A stretch of DNA of 64,000 nt, from the NCBI RefSeq assembly GCF_002954705.1, contig NZ_MSCO01000001.1, positions 289,873-353,872 on the forward strand, in the 5' to 3' direction. Below are positions 1-10,200 of this stretch, piece by piece. The position numbers and the translations under genes were made by a program. The notes beneath the pieces are model-generated. The model saw nothing but the letters and a program-made list of their open reading frames with translations, did no database searches and was not told the origin of the DNA. The first letter of the stretch is position 1. Each line of letters begins with the position of its first letter. The DNA is from Aliivibrio sifiae. Its GTDB lineage: Bacteria; Pseudomonadota; Gammaproteobacteria; Enterobacterales; Vibrionaceae.

Positions 1-230
1 TTTGGTCATTAATGCAATCATCAGTTGATGTGCGTTATGACATAGTAAACAGCATTATTAAATGTGTGGTGTTCGCCTTTATCGTGACGTGGATTGCGTT
101 ATTTAATGGCTACGATGCAACACCGACCTCTGAGGGGATCTCATTGGCAACAACACGAACGGTAGTGCATTCGTCACTGGCGGTATTAGGTATTGATTTT
201 GTGCTGACAGCACTGATGTTTGGGAATTAA
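1..230 (+). CDS. mlaE: MlaE, phospholipid ABC transporter permease (3' part only)
   Basis: This is the last ~76 codons of an open frame that enters from the left edge. The visible part is hydrophobic: one membrane segment around [13 protein letters not shown] and another at the C-terminus ending in ALMFGN. The identification rests on the MlaE-like C-terminus and on the genes that follow at once (mlaD, mlaC, mlaB), the conserved order of the Mla system. MlaE is the inner-membrane permease that, with MlaF, MlaD and MlaB, moves phospholipids between the outer and inner membranes. The start and the MlaE core lie outside the window. Confidence 0.9.
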   Translation, partial: WSLMQSSVDVRYDIVNSIIKCVVFAFIVTWIALFNGYDATPTSEGISLATTRTVVHSSLAVLGIDFVLTALMFGN

Positions 231-232
231 TT

Positions 233-727
233 ATGCAACAGACACGTAAAGTAGAGTTTTTTGTTGGTCTTTTTGTTTTAGCCGGGATGGCAGCGTTATT
301 AATGTTATTGCTTAAAGTGGCGGACGTTCGTAGTGGCGGTAGCGGTGAGTATTACACGCTAAATGCACAGTTTGATAATATCGGCAGTTTGAAATCTCGC
401 TCTCCAGTTAAAATTGGCGGCGTAGTGGTTGGTAGAGTTGAGGGTATTACTTTAGATACAGAAAGTTATTTGCCTGTCGTTAGTATGGAAATCGATAAGC
501 AGTTTGGTCAATTTCCTGAAACTTCTGCGGCACAAATTTTAACGTCAGGATTAATTGGCGAGCAATACATCGGGATCGTACCTGGATTTATTGATGAAGA
601 TATCGATATGTTAGGCAATGGTGATTATATTGAAGATACTAAATCGGCTTTAGTTCTTGAGGATATGATAGGACAAGTACTGTATAGCATTGGTGGTGAC
701 TCATCAGATAAAAGTGAGGAAGAATAA
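233..727 (+). CDS. mlaD: MlaD, MCE-domain phospholipid-binding subunit
   Basis: A 164-residue protein with one N-terminal membrane anchor (about residues 8-27) and a single MCE domain (about 38-115, including the stretch SPVKIGGVVVGRVEGI). This is the usual plan and close to the usual length for MlaD, which forms a hexameric ring in the periplasm on top of the MlaFE transporter and carries phospholipids. The start is 2 bases after the mlaE stop, and the stop overlaps the mlaC start by one base (TAATG), indicating translational coupling. The C-terminus is acidic. Confidence 0.96.
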   Translation: MQQTRKVEFFVGLFVLAGMAALLMLLLKVADVRSGGSGEYYTLNAQFDNIGSLKSRSPVKIGGVVVGRVEGITLDTESYLPVVSMEIDKQFGQFPETSAAQILTSGLIGEQYIGIVPGFIDEDIDMLGNGDYIEDTKSALVLEDMIGQVLYSIGGDSSDKSEEE

Positions 728-1368
728 TGAAACAATGGTTGAGTATGTTTGTAGCGGTAATTACTCTGTTCTCAGGAGCAGCTCACGCCCAAGAAATTGA
801 TAAAACAAAACCTTATGAAATGATGGCGCAAGTGTCAGAAGATACTTTTGCTCGTTTAAAAGCAGAACAACCTGCAATTCAAAAAGATCCTAATGTATTA
901 AAAACGGTCGTTGAAGAAGAATTAATGCCGTACGTTAATGTTAAATATGCCGCTTATAAATTACTAGGTCCTCACCTGAAAAAGACAAGTTCCGAAGAAA
1001 GAGAGCTATTTGTGACGGCTTTTCGTGAATATTTAGTATCATCTTACGCTCAAGTATTAACGTTATACACGGATCAAAAAATCATTTTAGAGAAACCAAA
1101 AGCAATCCCTGAAAAGAAATCTATAATTAGTGTCCGTGTTGATATTCTTGACTCCGCTCGACCAACGGTAAAAGTTGACTTTAAGCTTCGTAAGAATAAA
1201 AAGACGTCAGAATGGCAAGCGTTCGATATGGTTGCGGAAGGTGTGAGCCTATTATCAACAAAACAATCTGAGTGGAGCGCAAAAATCCGTAAAGATGGTA
1301 TTGATTCGGTAAGCAAAGAATTGACTTCATTAGCAGCTCAACCTATTCGTTTAGAGGGAAGCAAGTAA
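727..1368 (+). CDS. mlaC: MlaC, periplasmic phospholipid shuttle
   Basis: A 213-residue protein with a Sec signal peptide (residues 1-21, cleavage expected after AHA) followed by the MlaC/Ttg2D fold. MlaC carries phospholipids across the periplasm between the MlaA-porin complex and the MlaFEDB complex. Both ends overlap neighbouring genes by one base (mlaD before, mlaB after), so the operon is tightly coupled. Length and order match the family; nothing unusual is seen. Confidence 0.95.
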   Translation: MKQWLSMFVAVITLFSGAAHAQEIDKTKPYEMMAQVSEDTFARLKAEQPAIQKDPNVLKTVVEEELMPYVNVKYAAYKLLGPHLKKTSSEERELFVTAFREYLVSSYAQVLTLYTDQKIILEKPKAIPEKKSIISVRVDILDSARPTVKVDFKLRKNKKTSEWQAFDMVAEGVSLLSTKQSEWSAKIRKDGIDSVSKELTSLAAQPIRLEGSK

Positions 1369-1688
1369 TGAGTTATGTGGATTTATGTGAGTCTAACTCT
1401 GATGAAATTTACTTCAAAGGGGCTCTTGAACGTGAGACTGTGCCTAATATTTGGAATAAATTGACACAATGGAAACCTAATATTACACAAGTAAAGGTAG
1501 ACTTAACTCACGTTAATCGTATTGACTCAGCAGGTGTTGTGTTACTTTTACACCTAATAGAGCATGCAAAAAAACAAAACTGTCATATAATGCTTGCTTT
1601 CGTCCCTGATCAGCTCGTTACTTTAATTAAATTAAGTAATGTGGAATCATTGTTTGCTGATCACTTAATAACGCAAAAGGTAGAGTAA
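1368..1688 (+). CDS. mlaB: MlaB, STAS-domain subunit of the Mla ABC transporter
   Basis: A 106-residue cytoplasmic STAS-domain protein. The central segment [20 protein letters not shown] is the typical STAS strand-turn-helix with the conserved D-S-A-G turn. In the Mla system this subunit binds the ATPase MlaF and stabilises the complex. It follows mlaC with a one-base overlap and overlaps ibaG by one base. No DNA-binding or catalytic domain is present. Confidence 0.93.
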   Translation: MSYVDLCESNSDEIYFKGALERETVPNIWNKLTQWKPNITQVKVDLTHVNRIDSAGVVLLLHLIEHAKKQNCHIMLAFVPDQLVTLIKLSNVESLFADHLITQKVE

Positions 1689-1945
1689 TGGATAGCGCCG
1701 AGATTAAAGAATTATTAGACGCAGCACTTCAACTTCAAGAGATTCACGTTAAAGGTGAAGGAAGCCATTTTGAAGTTATTGCTGTGGATGAATCGTTCAA
1801 TGGAATGAGCCGAGTTAAGAAACAACAAACCATCTATGGACCTTTGATGGAACACATCTCAACAAATACCATTCACGCTCTATCAATAAAAGCGTTTACT
1901 CCGGAAGAGTGGGCACGTGATAAAAAATTAAATAGCTTATTCTAA
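1688..1945 (+). CDS. ibaG: IbaG, BolA-family protein
   Basis: An 85-residue BolA-like protein with the alpha-beta KH-like fold. The characteristic region around [13 protein letters not shown] and the later [15 protein letters not shown] are seen. IbaG/YrbA proteins pair with the monothiol glutaredoxin Grx4 and are linked to iron-sulphur handling and envelope stress; the role here is inferred from the family. It lies between mlaB (one-base overlap) and murA (13-base gap), as in E. coli and Vibrio. Confidence 0.92.
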   Translation: MDSAEIKELLDAALQLQEIHVKGEGSHFEVIAVDESFNGMSRVKKQQTIYGPLMEHISTNTIHALSIKAFTPEEWARDKKLNSLF

Positions 1946-1958
1946 GAGGCCCTTTTGA

Positions 1959-3227
<1,269 letters not shown>

Positions 3228-3260
3228 TCTTACTGATTATTTTGCTGAAAAGCTAAGCGG

Positions 3261-3290
3261 AAACCGGGTATATAATTACCCGGTTTTTTA
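3261..3290 (+). terminator. Rho-independent terminator after murA
   Basis: A perfect 9-bp stem (AACCGGGTA / TACCCGGTT) closes a TATAAT loop and is followed by six T. It ends the mla-ibaG-murA unit and lies only 26 bases before the plsC start, so plsC needs read-through or a promoter very close by. Confidence 0.9.
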
Positions 3291-3315
3291 TTGTTTGTAT
3301 GTAGGAGAAACACTT

Positions 3316-4035
3316 ATGATCGCATTGTTACGCCTAGTTGCTCTGGCTATCTTTGCTGTCTTTACGTTTGTATTTGGCTGTGGCTATTGTTTACTGAGTC
3401 CACGTAATCCAAAACACGTTTATACTTTTGGTCTATGGTTTGCTCGTATGTCACGAGTGTTTGGTATTAAACTTGAAGTTCGCGTTCCTGAGAGTGTTAA
3501 GAATGCAGGCCCAAGTTTATATATTGCTAACCACCAAAATAACTGGGATTTATTTACGGTTTCTGGTGCTATTCAGCCTCGAACGGTAACGGTAGGCAAA
3601 AAAAGCTTAGCGTGGATGCCATTATTTGGTCAGCTTTATTGGATCACGGGTAATATTCTTATTGACCGTAATAACCGTAGTAAAGCCGTTGGTACTATTG
3701 CTCAAGTAGCGGATAACATTAAAAAACGTAATGTGTCTGTTTGGATGTTTCCTGAAGGAACTCGCTCTCGTGGCCGCGGATTATTGCCATTTAAAACGGG
3801 TGCGTTTCATGCTGCAATAGCTGCTGAGGTTCCTGTAACGCCAATTGTATGTAGTAATACTGAAGGCGTAAAATTAAACCGTTGGAATAATGGTGTTGTG
3901 ATTGTTGAAATTTTACCGGCGGTAAGTCTTGATGGTTACGATAAAACAAACGTTCGTGAGCTAGCGAATGAGTGTCGTGAACAGATGAAAACTAAGCTAG
4001 AAGAATTAAACAAAGAGGTTGCGGAGCGCAGCTAA
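3316..4035 (+). CDS. plsC: PlsC-type 1-acyl-sn-glycerol-3-phosphate acyltransferase
   Basis: A 239-residue lysophosphatidic acid acyltransferase that forms phosphatidic acid at the inner membrane. An N-terminal membrane segment (about residues 2-26) precedes the HX4D catalytic motif (NHQNNWD, His73 and Asp78) and the FPEGTRSRG phosphate-binding motif (about 145-153). The ATG at 3316 was chosen because AGGAG lies 8 bases before it; an in-frame TTG at 3295 would add 7 residues but falls just after the terminator T-run and has no ribosome site. Some family members act on ornithine lipids, so plsC is the likely but not the only assignment. Confidence 0.92.
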   Translation: MIALLRLVALAIFAVFTFVFGCGYCLLSPRNPKHVYTFGLWFARMSRVFGIKLEVRVPESVKNAGPSLYIANHQNNWDLFTVSGAIQPRTVTVGKKSLAWMPLFGQLYWITGNILIDRNNRSKAVGTIAQVADNIKKRNVSVWMFPEGTRSRGRGLLPFKTGAFHAAIAAEVPVTPIVCSNTEGVKLNRWNNGVVIVEILPAVSLDGYDKTNVRELANECREQMKTKLEELNKEVAERS

Positions 4036-4058
4036 GTTTAAGTTTTTATTATAATTTT

Positions 4059-4092
4059 AAGGGTATGCAGCTTGCTGTATACCCTTTTGTTT
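4059..4092 (+). terminator. Terminator after plsC
   Basis: AAGGGTATGCAG pairs with CTGTATACCCTT (one G-T pair) around a CTTG tetraloop, followed by TTTTGTTTTT. It separates plsC from idi. Confidence 0.85.
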
Positions 4093-4126
4093 TTGATGTG
4101 TATATCCTTAAAACGTGTAGATAATA

Positions 4127-4669
4127 ATGAAAGAAGAAGTCGTCCTTGTAAACCAACAGGGTCAAGCTATTGGTACAATGGAAAAGTTAGAAGCGCATGA
4201 AAAAGGCCTATTACATTTGGCTTTCTCAGTTTTGCTTTATCGTAATGGTAAAGAAGAAAGAGAATTTCTTTTACAAAAACGTGCGGAGTGTAAATATCAT
4301 AGCAAAGGCAAGTGGAGTAATACCTGTTGCTCACATCCAAGACTTCATGAGTCGATTGAATCAGCTGGAGAGCGTCGATTAGAAGAAGAAATTGGCATTA
4401 CTGATGTCGCTGCAAATGCATTTGAAAATTTGGGTTGGTTTATTTATCAAGCAGAGTTAGAGAATGGTTTAAGTGAGCATGAGTTGGATTATATTTTATT
4501 AGCAAACTCCCCTGACGTTAACTTTACGATTAATCCAGAAGAAGTTAGTGATATTCAATGGTGGCGAGAGAGTGATATTGCAAAAGAGTTAGAAAAAAAT
4601 CCTACTATTTTCTCTGTATGGTTTGAAACAGTCTATTCTCAAACAATACAATATTTGAATAAAAAATAA
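4127..4669 (+). CDS. idi: Isopentenyl-diphosphate delta-isomerase, type I (Nudix)
   Basis: A 180-residue type I IPP isomerase that interconverts IPP and DMAPP for isoprenoid synthesis in the cytoplasm. The hallmark WSNTCCSHP motif carries the catalytic Cys67 and the metal ligand His70, and the degenerate Nudix box has the run RRLEEEIGI (about 83-91). Length equals the E. coli enzyme (182). In an organism that uses the MEP pathway the enzyme is helpful but not essential. It appears to be a single-gene unit between the plsC terminator and the convergent ridA. Confidence 0.95.
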   Translation: MKEEVVLVNQQGQAIGTMEKLEAHEKGLLHLAFSVLLYRNGKEEREFLLQKRAECKYHSKGKWSNTCCSHPRLHESIESAGERRLEEEIGITDVAANAFENLGWFIYQAELENGLSEHELDYILLANSPDVNFTINPEEVSDIQWWRESDIAKELEKNPTIFSVWFETVYSQTIQYLNKK

Positions 4670-4720
4670 GGCAGAAACTTATAGAGCCTACCTTAATTAC
4701 GTTATTTATTGCTTTTGATC

Positions 4721-5110
4721 TTATTTGCGGACGGCAATAGCTTCGATTTCAATGCCAACATCTTTTGGAAGACGAGCAACTTCAACACAAGAACGTGCAG
4801 GGTAGTTTGCTACTTTATGTTCATCAAAGAAGTTGCCATACACTTCATTTACAGTACCAAAATCATTTAAGTCTTTAACAAATACCGTCATTTTTACAAT
4901 ATCAGAAACAGTTAGGCCAGAAGATTCCACAACCGCTTTTACGTTTTCTAGAGATTGACGAGCTTGTTCTGCAATATCATCAGATACTTCCCCAGTTGCT
5001 GGATTGACAGGGATTTGGCCAGAAGTCAGTACCATGTTACCAAGATCAACACCTTGAATGTATGGACCAATTGCTGCTGGTGCGTTATCTGTATGAAGAA
5101 CTTTAGTCAT
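4721..5110 (-). CDS. ridA: RidA, reactive enamine/imine deaminase
   Basis: A 129-residue YjgF/RidA protein that hydrolyses reactive 2-aminoacrylate-type enamines released by PLP enzymes. It has the family signatures SGQIPVNPATGEV, the conserved Arg in NYPARSCVEVARLP and the C-terminal VGIEIEAIAV. It forms a trimer in known relatives. It lies downstream of the pyr operon on the same strand, as tdcF/ridA genes do in E. coli, but the 282-base gap before it holds a terminator and a repeat element, so it probably has its own promoter. Confidence 0.94.
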   Translation of the reverse strand: MTKVLHTDNAPAAIGPYIQGVDLGNMVLTSGQIPVNPATGEVSDDIAEQARQSLENVKAVVESSGLTVSDIVKMTVFVKDLNDFGTVNEVYGNFFDEHKVANYPARSCVEVARLPKDVGIEIEAIAVRK

Positions 5111-5141
5111 TGTAATGATTCCTTTTTGAATGGATGAATAT

Positions 5142-5314
5142 TATACCAATCAACATAAATATTTGTTCATTCTTGCTTGTTAAAATTGATTATAGCTGCG
5201 TTATAAATTTTATAATTAGAACTACTAGTTATAAAACATATGCCTTGCTCTAATCGATTTTTCCTACGCAATTCTCTGAACAACTACTTATCCAGATTGG
5301 TATTAGGTTCAATA
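5142..5314 (-). repeat. MITE-like element, copy A
   Basis: A ~170-bp non-coding element bounded by inverted ends TATACCAAT and ATTGGTATTA. Its reverse complement aligns with copy B at 8160-8326: shared blocks include the ends, GATAAGTAGTT, a GCGTAGGAAAAAT-like block and GAGCAAGGC or GAACAAGGC. It fills the gap between pyrI and ridA. No reading frame of its own is seen. The family looks like a non-autonomous mobile repeat of Vibrionaceae; that name is inferred. Confidence 0.75.
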
Positions 5315-5344
5315 AACCCAATATAAAACAAACTTTACCAATAA

Positions 5345-5370
5345 AAAAGCCCCAGAATATCTGAGGCTAA
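5345..5370 (-). terminator. Terminator of the pyrBI operon
   Basis: On the minus strand AGCCTCAGA pairs with TCTGGGGCT around a TAT loop and is followed by TTTTTTAT. It lies 24 bases past the pyrI stop. Confidence 0.88.
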
Positions 5371-5392
5371 AAATTGTGTATTAACAATAGGA

Positions 5393-5860
5393 TTAATTTA
5401 AATCAGTGACTACTTCACGTGAATATACTTTCTCGCAATACTTACACTTTAAGTGAACATCTTCGTTTTTTGTAATGACTTTAAAGCTACTATCAACGGG
5501 CTCACCATGAGTAATACAATTGCTGTTTGGACACTCAAACACACCTGTAATTTGTGTTGGTAGCTGAAGAGGGATCTTCTTCGCCACTTCATAGTTTTCA
5601 ATTTGATTAACCGTTGCGTGTGGTGCATAGAGTGCTAATTTACTTGCTTGCTCTGGCGTCACAAAGGTGTTTTCAATTTTCAATAAATCTTTAGAGCCCA
5701 AAGCAGAAGAAGGTAAGTTTAAGCCTATCGTTACGCGTTCTACTGTTTTATCCATCTGAAATAGCTTTAAGACTTTAACACCAATATTTGCAGGAATATG
5801 GTCGATTACTGTTCCGTTGTTAATAGCTTCAACACGTAATTGAGTTTTATTAGGCATCAT
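5393..5860 (-). CDS. pyrI: Aspartate carbamoyltransferase regulatory subunit
   Basis: A 155-residue allosteric subunit of ATCase that binds ATP, CTP and UTP and assembles with PyrB. The zinc site is complete: Cys110, Cys115, Cys139 and Cys142 (CPNSNC and CKYC), at the E. coli spacing. Two consecutive ATG codons are possible starts; AGGAGA precedes them. It follows pyrB by 8 bases and is followed by the operon terminator. Confidence 0.98.
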   Translation of the reverse strand: MMPNKTQLRVEAINNGTVIDHIPANIGVKVLKLFQMDKTVERVTIGLNLPSSALGSKDLLKIENTFVTPEQASKLALYAPHATVNQIENYEVAKKIPLQLPTQITGVFECPNSNCITHGEPVDSSFKVITKNEDVHLKCKYCEKVYSREVVTDLN

Positions 5861-5868
5861 CGTTTCTC

Positions 5869-6798
5869 CTAAAGTGTTTCATTAAGAACAAGCGCTAATA
5901 GAGCTTGTCGTGCATAAACGCCATTTTCTGCTTGTTGGAAATAATAAGCGTGTGGTGTTTTATCAACATCAGTATCAATTTCATCGATACGAGGAAGCGG
6001 GTGAAGCACTTTTAGGTTGTTACGAGCTGGCTGTAAATCTTGCGCAGAAAGAATATAAGCTGATTTAATATGCGCATATTCAGATTCATCAAAACGCTCT
6101 TTTTGAACACGAGTCATATACAGAATATCTAATTCAGGAATTGCATCTTCCATACTATTAAGTAGCTGGTATTCAATGCCTAATTCATCTAACTCTTCAC
6201 AAATGTAATCAGGCATTGCTAATACTTCTGGTGCGATAAAGAAGAACTTAACACCATTAAATTTAGCTAACGCTTGAGTTAAAGAGTGAACGGTACGACC
6301 GTATTTTAAATCACCAACAAAGGCGATATTAATATTATCTAAACGACCTTGAGTTTCGTAAATAGTATACAAGTCTAATAAGGTTTGCGTTGGGTGTTGG
6401 TTTGCGCCATCTCCGGCATTAATTACTGGAGTGCCGTTTGAGAATTCAGAAGCAAGGCGTGCTGCACCTTCTTTAGGGTGACGCATAACATAAGCATCGG
6501 CATAAGAAGCTATGATTTGAACTGAATCGGCTAGAGTCTCGCCCTTTTGAGCAAGAGACGTATTACCAGCAGTATCAAAACCAATGACTGAACCACCTAA
6601 ACGTTGAATTGCGGTTTCAAAAGATAGGCGAGTACGAGTTGAGGCTTCAAAAAAGCAGCTTGCAATAACCTTATTCTTTAATAGATCAGGTTGAGGTTCT
6701 TTTTTGATTTTCCCTGCTGTTTCTACGATCAGTTCTAGCTCTTCACGAGATAGTTCTGGAATAGAAATGATATGCTTTTGATATAGCGAGTTAGCCAT
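5869..6798 (-). CDS. pyrB: Aspartate carbamoyltransferase catalytic subunit
   Basis: A 309-residue enzyme condensing carbamoyl phosphate with aspartate, the first committed step of pyrimidine synthesis. The carbamoyl-phosphate site FFEASTRTR (STRTR 53-57) and the aspartate-domain motifs MTRVQKERF and HPLPR are present. The ATG at 6798 gives the usual length and has GGGAAGAGAG before it; an ATG at 6828 in the same frame would add ten residues and starts right after the attenuator T-run. Expression is expected to be set by the pyrL attenuator upstream. Confidence 0.97.
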   Translation of the reverse strand: MANSLYQKHIISIPELSREELELIVETAGKIKKEPQPDLLKNKVIASCFFEASTRTRLSFETAIQRLGGSVIGFDTAGNTSLAQKGETLADSVQIIASYADAYVMRHPKEGAARLASEFSNGTPVINAGDGANQHPTQTLLDLYTIYETQGRLDNINIAFVGDLKYGRTVHSLTQALAKFNGVKFFFIAPEVLAMPDYICEELDELGIEYQLLNSMEDAIPELDILYMTRVQKERFDESEYAHIKSAYILSAQDLQPARNNLKVLHPLPRIDEIDTDVDKTPHAYYFQQAENGVYARQALLALVLNETL

Positions 6799-6836
6799 AG
6801 TCTCTCTTCCCTTTAGTGTGTCAGTCATATTTAAAT

Positions 6837-6869
6837 CAAAAAAAAGCCCCCTATAAAATAGGAGGCTTT
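6837..6869 (-). terminator. pyrBI attenuator (leader terminator)
   Basis: On the minus strand AGCCTCCTAT pairs perfectly with ATAGGGGGCT (plus positions 6845-6867) around a TTT loop and runs into eight T. The stop codon of the leader peptide touches the 5' arm, so a ribosome finishing pyrL would block the hairpin. This is the arrangement of UTP-sensing attenuation at E. coli pyrBI. Confidence 0.9.
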
Positions 6870-6972
6870 AAAAATATCGGTAATTAGGAAAATCAAAAAA
6901 TAGGGGACCACCACACTTTGTTAGTGCAGGCATAGGGTCGACCGCTGTATGAATATAAGTCAATAACATCAT
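6868..6972 (-). CDS. pyrL: PyrL leader peptide of the pyrBI operon
   Basis: A 34-codon frame starting with two ATG codons at 6972, preceded by an AGGAAAT ribosome site. The peptide ends in GGPLFFDFPNYRYF, encoded by a U-rich run (CCCCTATTTTTTGATTTTCC) where RNA polymerase would pause at low UTP. Its TAA lies at the foot of the attenuator stem. In the E. coli model, pausing lets the ribosome catch up and disrupt the terminator, raising pyrBI expression. Sequence is unlike E. coli PyrL; position and layout carry the assignment. Confidence 0.85.
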   Translation of the reverse strand: MMLLTYIHTAVDPMPALTKCGGPLFFDFPNYRYF

Positions 6973-6995
6973 AATTTCCTAGTAAATTGCGCGAG

Positions 6996-7034
6996 ATTAT
7001 ACTCGTATCAAAATCCTAAGCAAGCGTTTGCATC
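6996..7034 (-). promoter_or_regulatory. pyr promoter with overlapping PurR-like operator
   Basis: Minus-strand -35 TTGCTT (7018-7023), 16-bp spacer and -10 TATAAT (6996-7001), placing the start just ahead of pyrL. A palindrome GATGCAAACGCTTGCT (7019-7034) overlaps the -35 box and matches the PurR consensus core GCAAACGNTTGC. Binding there would repress. The promoter is well supported; the identity of the repressor is inferred. Confidence 0.7.
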
Positions 7035-7069
7035 AAACTTATTTCTATTTCCTTTATTGGGTACTTAGA

Positions 7070-8074
7070 TTAATTACCTAAGGTTGCAACCATAATCGCT
7101 TTAATTGTGTGCATGCGATTTTCTGCTTGATCAAATACGATAGAGTAGTCAGATTCAAAAACTTCGTCAGTAACTTCTAAACCATTCATACCATACTTTT
7201 CTGAGATTTCTTTTCCAATGGTTGTTTCATTATTATGAAAGGCGGGTAAACAGTGCATGAATTTCACGTTTGGATTTTCGGTTGCTTTAATTACATCCAT
7301 ATTGACTTGATAAGGCGTCATTAATGCGACACGCTCATCCCATGCTTCTGGTGCTTCACCCATAGAAACCCAAACATCTGTGTATAAAAAGTCACAGCCT
7401 TTTACGCCTGTTTGTACTTCTTCCGTTAGGATGATTTTGGCGCCAGTTTGGGCTGCTATTTCTTGGCATTGAGCGACTAATGTTTCTTCTGGCCAAAACT
7501 GTTTTGGTGCAATAAGACAGATCTCCATGCCCATTTTTGCTGCGCCAACCATCAGCGAGTTGCCCATGTTATTGCGTGCATCACCAAGGTAGGCAAAAGT
7601 AATTTGATTTAACTGTTTACCATTTGCATATTCTTGCATTGTAAGAAAGTCTGCCAGAATTTGTGTTGGGTGAAACTCATCAGTTAATCCATTCCAAACT
7701 GGAACGCCAGCATACTTACCGAGTTCTTCTACAATGGATTGACCAAAGCCACGGTATTCAATGCCATCATACATACGGCCAAGTACGCGAGCAGTGTCTT
7801 TCATTGATTCCTTTTGACCAATTTGAGAACCTGATGGACCAAGGTAAGTGACTTTAGCTCCTTGGTCAAAAGCAGCAACTTCAAAGGCACAGCGTGTACG
7901 AGTAGAGGCTTTTTCAAAAATAAGTGCAATATTTTTACCTGATAGGCGAGGTTGTTCATATCCTGCGTATTTTGCTTTTTTTAAATCAGCAGATAACTTA
8001 AGTAAATGCATAATTTCTTTAGGGGTAAAATCTAATAATTTTAAAAAATTTCTGTTACGTATATTAAAAGCCAT
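7070..8074 (-). CDS. argF: Ornithine carbamoyltransferase
   Basis: A 334-residue OTCase forming citrulline from ornithine and carbamoyl phosphate. It carries the carbamoyl-phosphate motif FEKASTRTR (STRTR 57-61), the ornithine loop and the catalytic HCLPAFH near residue 273. Lengths of 333-334 are usual. Upstream lie two ARG-box-like sites, favouring a biosynthetic role, but the next gene upstream on the same strand is arginine deiminase, so a catabolic role cannot be excluded from sequence. MITE copy B separates the two. Confidence 0.96.
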   Translation of the reverse strand: MAFNIRNRNFLKLLDFTPKEIMHLLKLSADLKKAKYAGYEQPRLSGKNIALIFEKASTRTRCAFEVAAFDQGAKVTYLGPSGSQIGQKESMKDTARVLGRMYDGIEYRGFGQSIVEELGKYAGVPVWNGLTDEFHPTQILADFLTMQEYANGKQLNQITFAYLGDARNNMGNSLMVGAAKMGMEICLIAPKQFWPEETLVAQCQEIAAQTGAKIILTEEVQTGVKGCDFLYTDVWVSMGEAPEAWDERVALMTPYQVNMDVIKATENPNVKFMHCLPAFHNNETTIGKEISEKYGMNGLEVTDEVFESDYSIVFDQAENRMHTIKAIMVATLGN

Positions 8075-8116
8075 ACCGTGCTCCTAGCTGATAGTCTTAA
8101 TCCGATAAAATACATT

Positions 8117-8155
8117 TAAACATAAAAATGCATTAAATGTGAATTTTTATTTTAA
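8117..8155. promoter_or_regulatory. Tandem candidate ARG boxes upstream of argF
   Basis: Two 18-bp sites separated by 3 bp, the spacing typical of ArgR operators. The first (8117-8134) has a good right half ATGCA; the second (8138-8155) has a perfect left half TGAAT followed by TTTT and ATTTT. Consensus is TGAATnnnnATTCA. Both are imperfect, so the call is tentative. Confidence 0.45.
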
Positions 8156-8159
8156 AGGG

Positions 8160-8326
8160 CTATACCAGTCACAGTAAGTAAGTGATCAGAAATAGCGCAG
8201 GAAAAATGCTTGAGAACAAGGCGAAATTTTTCGATAAGTAGTTATTCTACAATCAAAAATTTCAACGTAGTTATCGAGCATTTTAACCAGCTAGGATGAC
8301 CAGTTATTTACTACGATTGGTATTAA
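8160..8326 (+). repeat. MITE-like element, copy B
   Basis: A ~167-bp element with ends TATACCAGTC and GATTGGTATTA, homologous to copy A in the opposite orientation. It contains an internal inverted arrangement (ATGCTTGAGAACAAGG ... CGAGCATT). Its right end overlaps the arcA stop codon region (arcA ends at 8323), so the last codons of arcA and the element are joined. Confidence 0.75.
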
Positions 8327-9543
8327 ATGCCATCTCTTTCAATAGGACAACTCATACAGCGAGCACCACCACGGCCTCTGCCTAATTCATCCCCGGTAAT
8401 TGGTAGTACCTTTATGCCGGCTTTATCGTATTTCTCATTGGTATAAGTATTTCTTTCATAAGCAACGACAACACCCGGTTTAATGGTTAATACATTATTA
8501 GCATCATGCCATTGTTCGCGCTCTGCTTCATAACTATCACCACCCGTTGTAATAATATTAAGTGAATCTAATTCTAAAGCGGACATCAGAGTGTGCTGAA
8601 AGTTTGGCATCTCTTTAATCGCCAGTTGTTGCTCGCCGCAAGCGGTAATTGACCAGCAGGACATTGCCATGTCAATGACCCTTGGATAGACAGAAAATAC
8701 ATTATGATCCATATGAGTCATGACGGTATCTAAATGCATACAAGAGCGATCTTCTGGCAATTTAATGGCTATAACTTGCTTTGCTTGATGTGTTCTAAAG
8801 AGTTGCTTTGCTAAATTTTCAATGCCTTGTGGTGTGGTTCGTTCTGAAATACCGACTAAGACATTTCCTTTGCCGATAACTAATACATCCCCACCTTCTA
8901 TAGTCGCATTATCATAGTATCGATTTTCATCTTCAAAATAACGGGGGAATGAATGATTTGAAAATAAAGGATGCCACTTATAGATTGCTCGCAAATGATT
9001 TGATTCTCTCTTCCTTGCTGCTTTTGCCATAGGGTTAATGGAAACGCCACCATAAATCCAGCATGAAGTATCTCGAGTAAATAAATGGTTTGGTAATGGG
9101 TCAATGACAAAGTCAAAAGGGTCACTTAATTGTTGTAGCATCGATGGAGCTTTGAATGGTAATTCGATAAATGCCAAACCACCTAATAAGATTGAAGCCA
9201 ATTCTTTATTGTCTTTTTCGAGTAAAAAGACCCGAATTTGATTAGCAAAAGTAGGGCCGAAACGATAGTGAGATATTTGATGTCTCAGCAACCATTGCTT
9301 TGCTTCTTTGTTTGCTAATGTTTCTTCTAATAAATCTTGAAGTAATAAGACTTCTACATCTTGTTGTCTGAGGGTTTTTACAAATTGATCGTGTTCAAGC
9401 AGTGCTTTCTCAACAGAAAGTACATCATCAAAAAGTAAGTTACGGCAATTGGTAGGGGTTAGGTGACTCAATGCTCTTTCTGGACGATGAAGAATAACTC
9501 GGCGAAGTTGACCAATCTCAGAGCCAACAAATAGCTTATTCAT
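8323..9543 (-). CDS. arcA: Arginine deiminase
   Basis: A 406-residue guanidino-modifying enzyme hydrolysing arginine to citrulline and ammonia. The family motifs [29 protein letters not shown] and the C-terminal GGARCMSCP are present; Cys396 is the likely catalytic nucleophile. With argF downstream this could feed an arginine deiminase pathway, but no carbamate kinase (arcC) is next to it. The name clashes with the ArcA response regulator, which this is not. The stop lies inside the end of repeat copy B. Confidence 0.95.
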   Translation of the reverse strand: MNKLFVGSEIGQLRRVILHRPERALSHLTPTNCRNLLFDDVLSVEKALLEHDQFVKTLRQQDVEVLLLQDLLEETLANKEAKQWLLRHQISHYRFGPTFANQIRVFLLEKDNKELASILLGGLAFIELPFKAPSMLQQLSDPFDFVIDPLPNHLFTRDTSCWIYGGVSINPMAKAARKRESNHLRAIYKWHPLFSNHSFPRYFEDENRYYDNATIEGGDVLVIGKGNVLVGISERTTPQGIENLAKQLFRTHQAKQVIAIKLPEDRSCMHLDTVMTHMDHNVFSVYPRVIDMAMSCWSITACGEQQLAIKEMPNFQHTLMSALELDSLNIITTGGDSYEAEREQWHDANNVLTIKPGVVVAYERNTYTNEKYDKAGIKVLPITGDELGRGRGGARCMSCPIERDGI

Positions 9544-9646
9544 AAGATTCCTTTCTAATATCTACAGCTAGTAAGAGAAATAATACCGTATAGCAGCTAA
9601 ATATTCTTTAATTATTGAAGTGCTAGGGAATTTGGTTTGAGCAGGC

Positions 9647-9652
9647 TATAAT
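9647..9652 (+). promoter_or_regulatory. Candidate -10 box for rraB
   Basis: A perfect TATAAT lies 45 bases before the rraB start. No good -35 hexamer is found at the right distance, so only the -10 is claimed. Confidence 0.4.
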
Positions 9653-9663
9653 GCCCAAGTTAA

Positions 9664-10113
<450 letters not shown>

Positions 10114-10145
10114 AAAATTGTCGAATAGCGACAATTGAGAGACTG

Positions 10146-10184
10146 TGCCCTAGGCTTGTAATAACAAGTGTAGGGCATTTTTTT
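10146..10184 (+). terminator. Terminator after rraB, abutting the next gene
   Basis: A 14-base arm (TGCCCTAGGCTTGT) pairs with ACAAGTGTAGGGCA around AATA (one mismatch), followed by seven T. The T-run ends only 4 bases before the first ATG of the downstream gene. Confidence 0.88.
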
Positions 10185-10200
10185 AGGGATGAATATAGTA

